The notes: generated by a model from the sequence alone, not told the origin. Positions 9,261 through 18,430 are shown, counted from the stretch's first letter. The stretch is 64,000 nucleotides of DNA from Akkermansiaceae bacterium (GCA_019634595.1 JAHCBC010000004.1:434001-498000), one strand, 5' to 3'. Numbers and translations: made by a program.

Positions 9261-10082
9261 TTACGGACCCAAGACCGCGCGGTGGATCCGGCCAGGCGAT
9301 TTCTTCAGGAATTGACGCGCGAGATCTTCGAACTGCTCGGAAAGGTCGGTCAGGTGGAGTTCCAGGCTTCCCTCCCGTTCGCGGGAGGCCAGCAGTTCCA
9401 GCCGCGTCAGCTCCTGCTTCAGATGCTCCGCACAGGTGGTGGCGGAATCGACCAGCCTCACATCCCCCGGGAGGAGGTCTTTCAACACGGGGATCAGCAG
9501 CGGATAATGCGTGCAGGCCAACATGAGCGTGTCGATGCCGCGGTCGATCAGCGGGTTCAGGTAGGTTTTCAGCACCTCGCGGGTCGCCGGATGGTCGATC
9601 CAGTTTTCCTCGACCAGCGGGACCAGCAGCGGGGCCGCCTGCCCATGGATCAGCAGGCCGGTGCGTTTCTGCGCCAGCGCATGCTGGTAGGCGTGGGAGC
9701 GGATGGTGCCACGGGTGGCGATGATCCCGATCCGGGCCGCCCCATCGTCCTCCAGAACCGCCTCCACCCCCGGCTGGATCACGCCGATGATGGGCACACG
9801 GTATTGCTGGTGCAGTTGCGGCAGCGCGTGGGCCGTCGCCGTGTTGCAGGCCACCACCACCGCCTTCACCCCCTTGCTGATCAGGAAGCGGACATCCTCA
9901 TCCGCGAACTGGCGGATGGTTTCGGGACTTTTCGATCCATAGGGCAGGCGCGCCGTATCCCCCAGATAGAGAATATCTTCCGAAGGAAGAAGCTCCTGGA
10001 CGGCCCGCACGACCGTCAATCCGCCGACGCCGGAATCGAAAATGCCAAGGGGTGCCGAATTCACTGCCCCGAGTGTGCCCAT
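9261..10082 (-). CDS. murI: glutamate racemase
   Basis: 273 residues from ATG 10082. It interconverts L- and D-glutamate to supply D-Glu for peptidoglycan. The substrate-binding N-terminus is LGIFDSGVGGLTVVRAV, followed by YLGDTARLPYG. The two catalytic cysteines lie in VVACNTATA (about Cys79) and LACTHYPLL (about Cys190). It is the first gene of the cell-wall precursor cluster, and the promoter should lie in the short gap before the katG terminator. An in-frame TTG at 10106 would add eight residues; the family alignment favours the ATG. Confidence 0.95.
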   Translation of the reverse strand: MGTLGAVNSAPLGIFDSGVGGLTVVRAVQELLPSEDILYLGDTARLPYGSKSPETIRQFADEDVRFLISKGVKAVVVACNTATAHALPQLHQQYRVPIIGVIQPGVEAVLEDDGAARIGIIATRGTIRSHAYQHALAQKRTGLLIHGQAAPLLVPLVEENWIDHPATREVLKTYLNPLIDRGIDTLMLACTHYPLLIPVLKDLLPGDVRLVDSATTCAEHLKQELTRLELLASREREGSLELHLTDLSEQFEDLARQFLKKSPGRIHRAVLGP

Positions 10083-10133
10083 GACGGCCCGGGGAGCAAG
10101 CGGCAAGCTTGTTCGTCTCCACGTTCCACGGAA

Positions 10134-10170
10134 CGCAAAAACGCCCCGAACCTCGAAAGGTCCGGGGCGT
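10134..10170 (-). terminator. intrinsic terminator of katG
   Basis: The minus-strand transcript folds into a 13-bp stem with one mismatch (arms ACGCCCCGAACCT at 10141-10153 and AGGTCCGGGGCGT at 10158-10170 on the plus strand) with a 4-nt loop. It is followed by five consecutive U residues. This is a textbook rho-independent terminator 19 bp past the katG stop, separating katG from murI. Confidence 0.85.
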
Positions 10171-10188
10171 GGGAAGGACAGCGTCAGA

Positions 10189-12471
10189 TCACGCCAGATC
10201 GAAGCGATCCAGTTCCATCACCTTTGCCCAGGCGGCGACGAAGTCTTTGACGAACTTCTCCTGCGCATCGGCGGTGGCATAGACCTCCGCCAGCGCCCGC
10301 AGCACGGCGTGGGAACCGAAGACCAGATCGACACGGGTGCCGGTCCATTTCGGTGCGCCGGTTTTACGGTCGCGGCCATGGAAGGTGTCCTCATCAGGGC
10401 TGGTCGGACTCCAGGCCGTGGCCATGTCGAGCAGATTGACGAAGAAGTCGTTGGTGAGGGCACCCGGCCTGTCAGTGAAAACACCATTGGCATCCCCCGG
10501 AGCATTCGCACCGAGAACGCGAAGACCTCCGATGAGCACGGTCAGCTCCGGAGCGGTGAGGGTCAGGAGTTGCGCGCGGTCGATCAGCAGTTCCTCGGCG
10601 GAGACGGCGTATTTCTGCTTCTGATAGTTGCGGAAACCATCGGCATACGGCTCCAGAACCTCGAACGATTCGACATCGGTCTGCTCCTGCGTGGCATCAC
10701 CACGACCGGGCGTGAAAGGCACGGTGACCTCATGACCGGCGGCCTGCGCGGCTTTCTCCACGCCGACATTTCCAGCCAGCACGATGAGGTCCGCGAGCGA
10801 GACAGACTTTCCTCCGGCGCTGAAGTCACTCCGGATCCCCTCCAGCACACCGAGCACCTTGGAAAGCTGCTCCGGTTGGTTGACCGCCCAGTCCTTCTGC
10901 GGGGAAAGACAGATGCGGGCACCGTTGGCACCGCCGCGTTTGTCCGATCCGCGGAAAGTCGAGGCGGAGGCCCAAGCGGTGGATACCAACTCCGAAACGG
11001 TGAGGCCGGAGTCCGCGATCTTCGCTTTCAGCGCGGCGATGTCTTTGTCCCCGACCAAAGGCTCAGCAGCAGCCGGAATGGGGTCCTGCCAGATGAGTTC
11101 CTCCGCGGGAACCTCCGGACCCAGGTAGCGGGAACGTGGTCCCATGTCCCGGTGGGTGAGCTTGAACCAGGCGCGGGCGAAGGCGTCCGCGAACTGGTCC
11201 GGATTCTCCAGGAAGCGTCGGGAGATTTTCTCGTATTCCGGATCGAAGCGCAGGGCGAGGTCCGTGGTGAGCATCATCGGCACCAGCTTTTTGGACGGAT
11301 CATGCGCGTGCGGAATGGTGGCGCCCGCCCCTTTGGCGACCCACTGCTGCGCGCCCGCAGGACTCTTCGTCAGCTCCCATTCGTAGCCGAAGAGGTTCCA
11401 GAAGAAGTTGTTGCTCCACTTCGTCGGGGTGCTGGTCCAGGTGACCTCCAGACCGGAGGTGATGGTATCCCCGCCCTTGCCCGTGCCGAAGCTGTTCTTC
11501 CAGCCGAAGCCCTGGTCCGCGAGGCTGGCCGCCTCCGGCTCCGCGCCGACATTGTCCGCCGGACCGGCACCGTGGGTCTTGCCGAAGGTGTGGCCACCGG
11601 CGATGAGTGCCACCGTCTCCTCGTCATTCATGGCCATGCGGCCGAAAGTGTCACGGATGTCGTAGGCGGCCTTCACCGGGTCCGGGTTGCCGTCCGGGCC
11701 TTCCGGGTTCACGTAGATGAGGCCCATCTGCACCGCAGCGAGCGGGTTCTCCAGTTTGCGGGAGTGAATGTCGCCGTCCGCATCGTCATCGGAAACGAGC
11801 ACGCCGCCTTCCTTTTCCACGCCTTCGGAACCGTGGGCATAGCGCTTGTCGCCGCCAAGCCAGGTGGTTTCGCGGCCCCAATAGACGTCCTGGTCCGGTT
11901 CCCAGGTATCCGCACGGCCACCGGCGAAGCCGAAGGTTTTGAAGCCCATGGTTTCCAGCGCCACGTTGCCGGTGAGGATATAGAGGTCCGCCCAGGAAAT
12001 CTTGCGGCCGTATTTCTGCTTGATCGGCCAGAGAAGGCGGCGGGCCTTGTCGAGGCTGACGTTGTCCGGCCAACTGTTGAGCGGGGCGAAGCGCTGCTGC
12101 CCGCGGCCACCACCGCCACGGCCGTCGCCGGTACGGTACGTTCCCGCGCTGTGCCACGCCATGCGGATGAAGAGGCCGCCGTAGTGGCCGAAGTCCGCGG
12201 GCCACCAGTCCTGGGAATCCGTCATCAGCGCCGCGAGATCCGCTTTCAGCGCGGCGTAGTCCAGCTTCTTGAACTCCTCCGCATAGTCGAAGTCTCCGCC
12301 CATGGGATCGGACTTCGCCGAATGCTGGTTGAGGAGGTCGAGGCGGAGGGAATTCGGCCACCAGTCGCGGTTGGAGGTACCCTTGGAGGGCGAATGGCTG
12401 AAAGGGCATTTGCCCTTCGGGGCGGCAGCGGCGGAATGGTCAACGGGACAGCGTGAGGCTTCTTCTGACAT
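10189..12471 (-). CDS. katG: catalase-peroxidase (KatG)
   Basis: 760 residues, full length for the bifunctional haem catalase-peroxidase that removes hydrogen peroxide. The distal haem site is RMAWHSAGTYR with Arg103, Trp106 and His107. The proximal His294 is in AGGHTFGKTHG. The spacing supports the Trp-Tyr-Met adduct (Trp106, Tyr253 in LIYVNPEGP, Met279 in FGRMAMND) that confers catalase activity. The duplicated C-terminal haem-free domain is present. Loop 1 carries an Asp-rich insertion (VSDDDADGD). ATG 12471 is preceded by AAGAGA. It is monocistronic, with its own terminator and a long upstream region. Confidence 0.97.
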   Translation of the reverse strand: MSEEASRCPVDHSAAAAPKGKCPFSHSPSKGTSNRDWWPNSLRLDLLNQHSAKSDPMGGDFDYAEEFKKLDYAALKADLAALMTDSQDWWPADFGHYGGLFIRMAWHSAGTYRTGDGRGGGGRGQQRFAPLNSWPDNVSLDKARRLLWPIKQKYGRKISWADLYILTGNVALETMGFKTFGFAGGRADTWEPDQDVYWGRETTWLGGDKRYAHGSEGVEKEGGVLVSDDDADGDIHSRKLENPLAAVQMGLIYVNPEGPDGNPDPVKAAYDIRDTFGRMAMNDEETVALIAGGHTFGKTHGAGPADNVGAEPEAASLADQGFGWKNSFGTGKGGDTITSGLEVTWTSTPTKWSNNFFWNLFGYEWELTKSPAGAQQWVAKGAGATIPHAHDPSKKLVPMMLTTDLALRFDPEYEKISRRFLENPDQFADAFARAWFKLTHRDMGPRSRYLGPEVPAEELIWQDPIPAAAEPLVGDKDIAALKAKIADSGLTVSELVSTAWASASTFRGSDKRGGANGARICLSPQKDWAVNQPEQLSKVLGVLEGIRSDFSAGGKSVSLADLIVLAGNVGVEKAAQAAGHEVTVPFTPGRGDATQEQTDVESFEVLEPYADGFRNYQKQKYAVSAEELLIDRAQLLTLTAPELTVLIGGLRVLGANAPGDANGVFTDRPGALTNDFFVNLLDMATAWSPTSPDEDTFHGRDRKTGAPKWTGTRVDLVFGSHAVLRALAEVYATADAQEKFVKDFVAAWAKVMELDRFDLA

Positions 12472-12705
12472 GGGATCTCTTGGTGCTTATGGGTTGCAAA
12501 GCGGGTGGGATGGCTCCTCCCGGCATGCGCCGCGTGGAGACGGCTGACACATACACGGAAATCCACAGGAGTCCATCCACCGCTGAACCGCGGGAAGCCG
12601 GAAATGGCCTCCGGAGGCACTTGCCACAGGGGGAACAAAGCCACCCGGATCGCGGCAAACCCGCTCAACAACAGGAAATCTTATCCTATCCCGGATCCTC
12701 GATCC

Positions 12706-12720
12706 ATAGGAATGGCCTAT
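12706..12720. promoter_or_regulatory. OxyR-like half-site upstream of katG
   Basis: ATAG at 12706-12709 and CTAT at 12717-12720, separated by 7 nt, match one half of the OxyR operator consensus ATAG-N7-CTAT-N7-ATAG-N7-CTAT. The second half is not conserved (ATTT in place of ATAG). It lies about 235 bp upstream of katG, further than usual. Such a short motif can occur by chance. Confidence 0.25.
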
Positions 12721-12807
12721 GCTTCATATTTCATCCGCAATGCGGGGCGCATGAGACGAAAACAAACAGGCAGGGTCAAAGAATGTACATGCGCCCGGAG
12801 CAGGAGA

Positions 12808-12966
12808 GCAAGGAGGGGCGACATTGCGGCAGGGCCGCTATGTCCGCTGCGCTCCCATTCCTGCCCCCCGGCGGTATTGCGATGCGGAAGAGGCGAATCT
12901 TCCCTGAATCGCCTTTGCTGCGGGTTCCTGTTGCAGCCGGAGGACAGGAGTGTCCTCCCTCCTTAC
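12808..12966 (+). repeat. hairpin repeat element, copy A
   Basis: First of three copies of an intergenic element of about 160-170 bp. The ends are inverted repeats (GCAAGGAGGGG on the left, CCCTCCTTAC on the right). The long left arm contains GCGGCAGGGCCGC and GTCCGCTGCGCTCCCATTCC. The core contains GCCTTTGCTGCGGGTTCC, and the short right arm is GGACAGGAGTGTCC. The other copies are at 30157-30329 and 56179-56339. It encodes nothing. It resembles a MITE or other non-autonomous hairpin element. Confidence 0.8.
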
Positions 12967-12986
12967 GGCGGGTCCGGAGACCCGCC
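12967..12986. terminator. hairpin downstream of the zinc-ribbon gene
   Basis: A perfect 8-bp stem with a CGGA loop (GGCGGGTC / GACCCGCC) 18 bp past the stop of the minus-strand gene ending at 13005. No U-tract follows on the minus strand, so it may be a weak or rho-assisted terminator. It abuts repeat copy A. Confidence 0.4.
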
Positions 12987-13004
12987 GCTTGCCGGGTGAG
13001 GGCT

Positions 13005-13238
13005 TCAGTATTGGAAGGTGCCGCGGCAGTTCCAGCAGCGGAACCACTGGCGGTAGTTGGTTTCCTCGACGATGTCGTTGAGGGCGTAGCAATACGGGCA
13101 GGACACGCGGGTCCAGCGCCGGTAGCGGCCGCCGACTTCATCTTCGCCGGGTTTCACAAGATCGGTGATCTCCGCATCTCCGGGTGCCTCGCCGGCGACG
13201 CCGACGCCGATCTCTTCTTTTTTCCGTTCGTCTGACAT
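13005..13238 (-). CDS. small zinc-ribbon protein
   Basis: 77 residues. An acidic, probably disordered N-terminus (MSDERKKEEIGVG) precedes a single zinc-ribbon: CPYC at about 47-50 and CWNC at about 68-71, with the aromatic stretch YRQWFRCWNCRGTFQY at the C-terminus. No family name is recognised. It is likely a zinc-binding accessory protein. It lies 72 bp downstream of the ABC transporter gene on the same strand and may be co-transcribed with it. Confidence 0.72.
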   Translation of the reverse strand: MSDERKKEEIGVGVAGEAPGDAEITDLVKPGEDEVGGRYRRWTRVSCPYCYALNDIVEETNYRQWFRCWNCRGTFQY

Positions 13239-13310
13239 GGTTGGTTGGTGTTCTGGTTGTCTGGTTGGGTGCCCGTCCCTCGCGGGGTTGGGGGCTGAGA
13301 GTTTCAGGGA

Positions 13311-15344
13311 TCAGATGGGCATGGCCATGGCGGCACCGCCTCCTTCCGGCGGCCCACCGGGAGGCTCATGGGGTGCCTGCGGCACCGCAGGCTGGGCCGC
13401 GGCACCGGATGCCTCTTCGTAGAGCTGGCGGAACAGGCCGGGCTGGGCGAGCAGCTCCTCCGCGGTGCCGGACTGGATGATGCAGCCTTCGTTGAGGACG
13501 TGGAAATAGTCGCAGAAGCGGGATTGCCATACGATGTCATGGTCGACCACGACCACGGTCCTCCCCTCCAGGGAGCGGCGCATGGTCCCGATGAGCGGGA
13601 ATTTCTCCATCGGCCCCATGCCGGTGGTCGGTTCGTCCAGGAAAAGCACGGAGGGCTTCCGCAGCAGGCAGCGGGTGAGGGCGAAGAGTTTCTTCTGGCC
13701 GCCGGAAAGCCCGCTGCCCGCCGCGAACGGCCGGTCCAGCGCGCCGGGCCCCATGGATTTTTCCAGCACGGCATCCAGCCCCGTCAGACGCATGGCGGCG
13801 GTGATCTCCGCATCATCCGCATCTGGCACGGCCACGCGCATGTTCTCCCGCACCGTATCATAGAAGAAGGCGGGGAACTGGGACATCAGCACCAGATGGC
13901 GGCGGACCTCGGACAGGGGCAGTTCCCGGATCGGCCTCCCACCGAGCAACACCTCGCCGGACTGCCAGTCATAGAACCGCAGCGCGAGACGGAAAAAAGT
14001 GGTCTTCCCCTGCCCGGGCCGGGCGACAAATCCGGTGACCTTTCCCGGAGCGATCAGGAATGAGGCCCCTTCCAGCACGTTCGGCCGCTCGCCCGGCGCG
14101 TAACTGAAGACGAGATCGCGCGCTTCCAGCGATGGCACGATGGAGGAATCACCTGCCTGCTTCGCGGGTTCCTGTTTCTCCGGAGCGGAGGACAGGATGT
14201 CATCGATCATCTCCATCGGCGGCCAGCTCATGCGCAGGGTGATGCCGAAGCCGGAAAGCTGCTGCACGGCGGCCATCAGCAGCGGGGTGAGCATGGCCAC
14301 CTGGACGATGGTGCCCGGCTGGCCGCCCACGCCGCGCATTTCCAGGAAGATCGCCAGGCCGAGGAACCCGGCCAGCACGACGGTGCCGGGCAGACGCCCG
14401 AAGGTGTTCACCTTTTCCATGGTGACGGTCTGCGACATCATCAGGGAAAGCGAGCGGTCCAGCAGGCCGGAGAGCTTCCTTTCGAAGACCGGCTCCGCCC
14501 GCATCGCCTGGATCTCCTCCGGTGCCTTCAGCGCACCGCCGATGAGCGTGGCCAGACCCAGGCTCTGGTTCTGCACCGCCGCCGCATCGCGCTGGAGGAA
14601 CTCCCCCATCCGATTGACGATCCAAGGAGAACTGAGCGCGAACAGCAGGATGGCACCGAACATGACCCACACACCGTTCACCCCGAAGACGGTCCACACC
14701 ACCGGCCCGCTGGCCAGCCCCATGAGGGATTGGTAGATCGTGAAGCCGATCACCCCGATCGCCACCACCTGGAGCACCGGCTCCACCAGCAGCCGCCGGA
14801 TGCTGCCGGAGATCTGGTTCGAGTATTGGTTCACGATCATCGTCAATCGATCCGAATCGTTCTGGTGGAAGAACTTCGGCGGCTGCCGCAGGAGCGCGGA
14901 AAAGAGATCCGCCTTCACCGCATTGGATATCTTCCCGTCCAGCCGCGCCACCAGCCACTGGAAGCCGAAGCCGCCAACAAGCAGCACCACCGTGAAGCCG
15001 ATCCAATGCCAATAGGTCGCCAGCAGCCCGCCATCGAACGGAACCGGAGCGGCTCCTTTCGCTCCGCCCTGGGAGAAATGATTCGTCAGTTTCCCCAGAT
15101 AAACCGCCACCTGTTGCGGGAGGATCGTCTGGATCAGCAGGTGCCCCACGATGTAGAGGGAAACCATCCCCATATGACAGCCGAGGTATTTCCTGCCGAA
15201 TTTCCAGAGGACGGAAAAGCGGAACGGACTCACGGGTTCATCGGTCGGCCCAGCTCCTCCGGGGGACATCCCGGCCGGGGCGGCGACCGCCACGGCGGGC
15301 GCTCCTCCCCCACTCTTCACCGGTATGGCTGATTTCGGTTCCAT
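13311..15344 (-). CDS. ABC transporter, fused permease and ATP-binding subunits
   Basis: 677 residues. A proline/alanine-rich N-terminus is followed by about six transmembrane helices between residues 60 and 370 (ABC exporter type I fold), then a nucleotide-binding domain. Walker A is ARPGQGKTT at 441-449, signature SGGQKK at about 550, Walker B VLFLDEPTTG, and a switch His in VVDHD. Walker A departs from consensus (ARPGQGKTT rather than GxxGxGKST), and LSGGQ continues KK rather than RQ, so this is a divergent member. It probably works as a homodimer exporting a lipid, peptide or glycan; the substrate is unknown. It is followed by the zinc-ribbon gene on the same strand. Confidence 0.88.
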   Translation of the reverse strand: MEPKSAIPVKSGGGAPAVAVAAPAGMSPGGAGPTDEPVSPFRFSVLWKFGRKYLGCHMGMVSLYIVGHLLIQTILPQQVAVYLGKLTNHFSQGGAKGAAPVPFDGGLLATYWHWIGFTVVLLVGGFGFQWLVARLDGKISNAVKADLFSALLRQPPKFFHQNDSDRLTMIVNQYSNQISGSIRRLLVEPVLQVVAIGVIGFTIYQSLMGLASGPVVWTVFGVNGVWVMFGAILLFALSSPWIVNRMGEFLQRDAAAVQNQSLGLATLIGGALKAPEEIQAMRAEPVFERKLSGLLDRSLSLMMSQTVTMEKVNTFGRLPGTVVLAGFLGLAIFLEMRGVGGQPGTIVQVAMLTPLLMAAVQQLSGFGITLRMSWPPMEMIDDILSSAPEKQEPAKQAGDSSIVPSLEARDLVFSYAPGERPNVLEGASFLIAPGKVTGFVARPGQGKTTFFRLALRFYDWQSGEVLLGGRPIRELPLSEVRRHLVLMSQFPAFFYDTVRENMRVAVPDADDAEITAAMRLTGLDAVLEKSMGPGALDRPFAAGSGLSGGQKKLFALTRCLLRKPSVLFLDEPTTGMGPMEKFPLIGTMRRSLEGRTVVVVDHDIVWQSRFCDYFHVLNEGCIIQSGTAEELLAQPGLFRQLYEEASGAAAQPAVPQAPHEPPGGPPEGGGAAMAMPI

Positions 15345-15749
15345 TTGATCGGGGGTGTACCGGCAGGTTCAGGAAAACGGGAAACGCACACGGGTTTCAA
15401 ACAAATCAATGACTATCTAACTGCCGGTTTCGGCCCCGGAGTTCAATGGTAATCTCCACTTCACCTCACCAACGCCACAGCGCGTGGATTCTTAGGCTCC
15501 GCCATAAATTCGCAGGAGGAAGTTTGATCAAATGAAATCTCCGGATCCAGCAACCGGGACTTCATGGGTAAAATTTCAATATTTCCTGATCTTCAATCTT
15601 TCCAAATACCCATTCCTCGTTCATGGGAGACAAGGCTGGCGGCGGAAATGCGCCTTCCGGCGACGGATTGGGGAGCTTATCCGCTTGCCAACCCGCGTTT
15701 TCCAAGCCTAGTCCCTCCGGCGAACCGCCGAGCCAGCTTTCGATCCACC
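15345..15749. other. 405-bp divergent intergenic region between ABC transporter and topoisomerase III genes
   Basis: No supported gene. Reading upstream from the topoisomerase start, the frame stays open to 15564, but the residues do not resemble the family N-terminus. The region must hold the promoters of both divergent genes; I could not single out convincing -35/-10 pairs, repeats or strong hairpins. Confidence 0.5.
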
Positions 15750-18305
15750 ATGGGAAAAACACTCATCATCGCCGAAAAACCCAGCGTCATGACCGACCTT
15801 GCCCGGGTGCTGGCGAAGCCCCTCGGAAAGTTCGAGAAACATGGGTCCGGCCGTGACAACTACTTCGAAAGTGACGAAGCCGTCATCACTTCCGCCGTCG
15901 GCCACCTGGTGGAGCTGCGGATGCCCATGGGGCCTAACGGCAAGAAACTGCCGTGGAAATTCGACGTCCTGCCCGCCATTCCGGAACGATTCGAACTGGA
16001 TCCCATCGCGGATTCCGAGGCCCGGCTGAAACAAGTGCTGAAGCTGGCGAAGCGCAAGGACATCGACCTGATCGTGAATGCCTGCGACGCCGGCCGCGAA
16101 GGTGAGCTCATTTTCCAATACATCATGGAGATCGGCGGCATCCAGAAGCCGGTGAAGCGGCTGTGGATGCAGTCCATGACGAACAACTCCATCCTGGAAG
16201 CATGGGAAAATCTCCGCTCCGGCGAGCAGATGCGCCCGCTGCGGGACGCCGCGAAATGCCGCTCCGAGTCCGACTGGCTGGTGGGCCTGAACGCCACGCG
16301 GGCGCTGACCTGCTTCAACTCCCGCCACGGCGGATTCAACATCACCGCCGCCGGGCGCGTGCAGACCCCCACCCTGGCCATCCTGGCGCAGCGGGAGGCG
16401 GAGATCCGCGCTTTCCAGCCGACCGCTTACTTCGAAGTCCACGCGGATTTCGCCGCCAAGGCGGGCAACTACCTGGGCAAGTGGATCGATGAGACCTGGA
16501 AGAAGGACGAATCGAACCCCCATGGCCGCGCCGAACGGATCTGGGACCAGAAGCTGGCCGACACCATCAAGGAACGCTGCGACGGCAAGACCGGCGTGGT
16601 GACGGAGGAGAAGAAGGCGCAGACCCAGATCTCACCGCAGCTCTATGACCTGACCACGCTCCAGCGCGAGGCTCCTTTCTCCGCAAAGGGCACGCTCCAG
16701 ATCGCCCAGGCGCTGTATGAGAAGCACAAGATGATCACCTACCCCCGGACGGATTCCCGCTACCTTCCGGAGGACTATTTCCAGAACGTCCGCGAAACGC
16801 TCCAGGATGTGGGCAACAGCGATCTCGACGTGGCCCGCTACGCGAAGGCGGTCCTCAAGGGCGGTGCGGATGGCGGCCCGCGCCTCCATCAGTCGAAGCG
16901 CGTTTTCGACAGCAAGAAGGTCTCGGATCACTTCGCCATCATCCCTACCGGCAAGATCGCCAAGTTGAGCGACACCGAAGCGAAGGTGTACGACATGATC
17001 GTGAAGCGGTTCATCGCCGTCTTTTATCCGTCCGCGGAGTTCGAGCAGACCACCCGCCTGACACGCATCGACCACGGCGGCGTGAAGGACACTTTCAGGA
17101 CCGATGGCCGCATCCTGGTGAAACCCGGCTGGCTGGAGGTCTATGGCCGCCAGCCCGGCGTTGCATCCGGCAAGGACGAACTGGTTCCCGTGGATGCCGG
17201 TGAGAAAACCAAGGTGGATGGCATCGAGGTGATCCACGAAATGACCAAGCCCCCTGCCCGTTTCACCGAGTCCACCCTGCTCTCCGCCATGGAAGGCGCG
17301 GGCAAGCTGGTGGATGACGAGGCGCTGCGCGAGGCGATGGCCGAACGCGGGCTGGGCACACCCGCCACCCGAGCCGCCACCATTGAAGGTCTCATCGCCC
17401 AGAAATATCTCGCGCGGGATGGTCGTGACCTGCACGTCACCGGCTCCGGCATGCGTCTCATCGACCTGGTCCATGACATGGAGATCGAGGGCCTTTACTC
17501 GCCCAAGATGACGGGGGACTGGGAGTACAAGCTGCGCCAGATGGAGCAGGGACTCCTGCAACGCCCGGTCTTCATGAAGGAGATCATCGCCTATACGAAG
17601 GACATCGTGGACAAGGCGCACCAACGTGCGGAGGAGGCGAAGAACCAGGCCTTCCCGGATGTGGAGGTCCACCACCCGGTCCACGGCGACTTCTCATTGA
17701 AACAGACGGATGCCACCTACGAGTCGCGCGAGCCATCCGCCCCGTTCAAGATCAAGAAACACATCGCCGGACGCAGCATCACCGAGGACGAACTGCGGGA
17801 GCTGTTCGCAAAGGGCAAGACCCAGGTGCTGAGCGGCTTCAAATCGAAATTCAACAAGCCGTTCGAAGCGGCGCTGGCACTGGACGACAAATTCAAGGTC
17901 AACTTCGCCTTCGAGAACGAGGACAAGGAAGCCGCCGTGGAGCTGACGGAGGAGCAGGTCATCGGCGAGGCGACCACCCCGGATGGCAGGACCGTGAAGG
18001 TCTATGCCTCCGAGAAGGCCTATCACATCCCGCAGATCACCACGAAAAAGGATCCGAACGGCATCCGCATCGGCAAGTCCATCCTCCAGCGGGAGATCCC
18101 GGAGGATCAGGCCCTGAAGCTCATCTCAACCGGCAAGACCGACCTGCTGAAAGGCTTCATCTCGAACCGCACGAAGCGCGCCTTCGACGCCCACCTCACC
18201 TTCGACGTGAAGGACGGCAAGATCGGCTTCGACTTCCCGCCGCGCCCGGCCAAGAAGGCGGCGGCGAAGAAGACCACGGCGAAGAAAGCGGCGAAGGAGG
18301 CTTGA
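15750..18305 (+). CDS. topB: DNA topoisomerase III (type IA)
   Basis: 851 residues. The start MGKTLIIAEKPSV (ATG 15750) is the canonical TopB Toprim N-terminus with catalytic Glu9; an open extension upstream was rejected. The Toprim acidic motif is ACDAGREGE (about 111-119). The active-site tyrosine is Tyr331 in MITYPRTDSRYL, which forms the covalent DNA link. The C-terminal third carries two copies of the family's C-terminal repeat (GRSITEDELRELFAKGKTQ and GKSILQREIPEDQALKLIS) and ends in a Lys/Ala-rich DNA-binding tail. It relaxes and decatenates single-stranded-region substrates in replication and recombination. Confidence 0.95.
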   Translation: MGKTLIIAEKPSVMTDLARVLAKPLGKFEKHGSGRDNYFESDEAVITSAVGHLVELRMPMGPNGKKLPWKFDVLPAIPERFELDPIADSEARLKQVLKLAKRKDIDLIVNACDAGREGELIFQYIMEIGGIQKPVKRLWMQSMTNNSILEAWENLRSGEQMRPLRDAAKCRSESDWLVGLNATRALTCFNSRHGGFNITAAGRVQTPTLAILAQREAEIRAFQPTAYFEVHADFAAKAGNYLGKWIDETWKKDESNPHGRAERIWDQKLADTIKERCDGKTGVVTEEKKAQTQISPQLYDLTTLQREAPFSAKGTLQIAQALYEKHKMITYPRTDSRYLPEDYFQNVRETLQDVGNSDLDVARYAKAVLKGGADGGPRLHQSKRVFDSKKVSDHFAIIPTGKIAKLSDTEAKVYDMIVKRFIAVFYPSAEFEQTTRLTRIDHGGVKDTFRTDGRILVKPGWLEVYGRQPGVASGKDELVPVDAGEKTKVDGIEVIHEMTKPPARFTESTLLSAMEGAGKLVDDEALREAMAERGLGTPATRAATIEGLIAQKYLARDGRDLHVTGSGMRLIDLVHDMEIEGLYSPKMTGDWEYKLRQMEQGLLQRPVFMKEIIAYTKDIVDKAHQRAEEAKNQAFPDVEVHHPVHGDFSLKQTDATYESREPSAPFKIKKHIAGRSITEDELRELFAKGKTQVLSGFKSKFNKPFEAALALDDKFKVNFAFENEDKEAAVELTEEQVIGEATTPDGRTVKVYASEKAYHIPQITTKKDPNGIRIGKSILQREIPEDQALKLISTGKTDLLKGFISNRTKRAFDAHLTFDVKDGKIGFDFPPRPAKKAAAKKTTAKKAAKEA

Positions 18306-18310
18306 GATAA

Positions 18311-18331
18311 CGGCGGGCCCTCCGCCGCTTT
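18311..18331 (+). terminator. candidate terminator of topB
   Basis: CGGCGG / CCGCCG six-base stem with a GCCCT loop beginning 6 bp after the topB stop, followed by CTTT. The short U-run makes it weak. Confidence 0.45.
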
Positions 18332-18430
18332 GAGGGAGGAACATCACCTGCCGGACGATGTGGTGGAAATCACCACGCTCCAACTTGCGGATGGTATCTT
18401 CACTTGGGGAACGTCATGACTGCGACTGAT

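Larger units (their letters stand above)
12472..13004. other. 533-bp gene-free region upstream of katG
   Basis: No credible coding sequence. It holds, in order, the katG leader and promoter region, an ATAG-N7-CTAT motif at 12706-12720, a possible minus-strand promoter (TTGACC at 12774-12779, 17-nt spacer, TCTCAT), a copy of the 160-bp hairpin repeat at 12808-12966, and an 8-bp hairpin at 12967-12986. Confidence 0.7.

Noticed and set aside
10042..12456. 804-residue open frame on the plus strand
   Set aside because: Antisense to katG; low-complexity composition and no domain. Long shadow frames are expected in GC-rich genes.
15564..15749. 62-residue N-terminal extension of topoisomerase III
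   Set aside because: Residues do not match the family; the canonical MGKTLIIAEKPS start follows.
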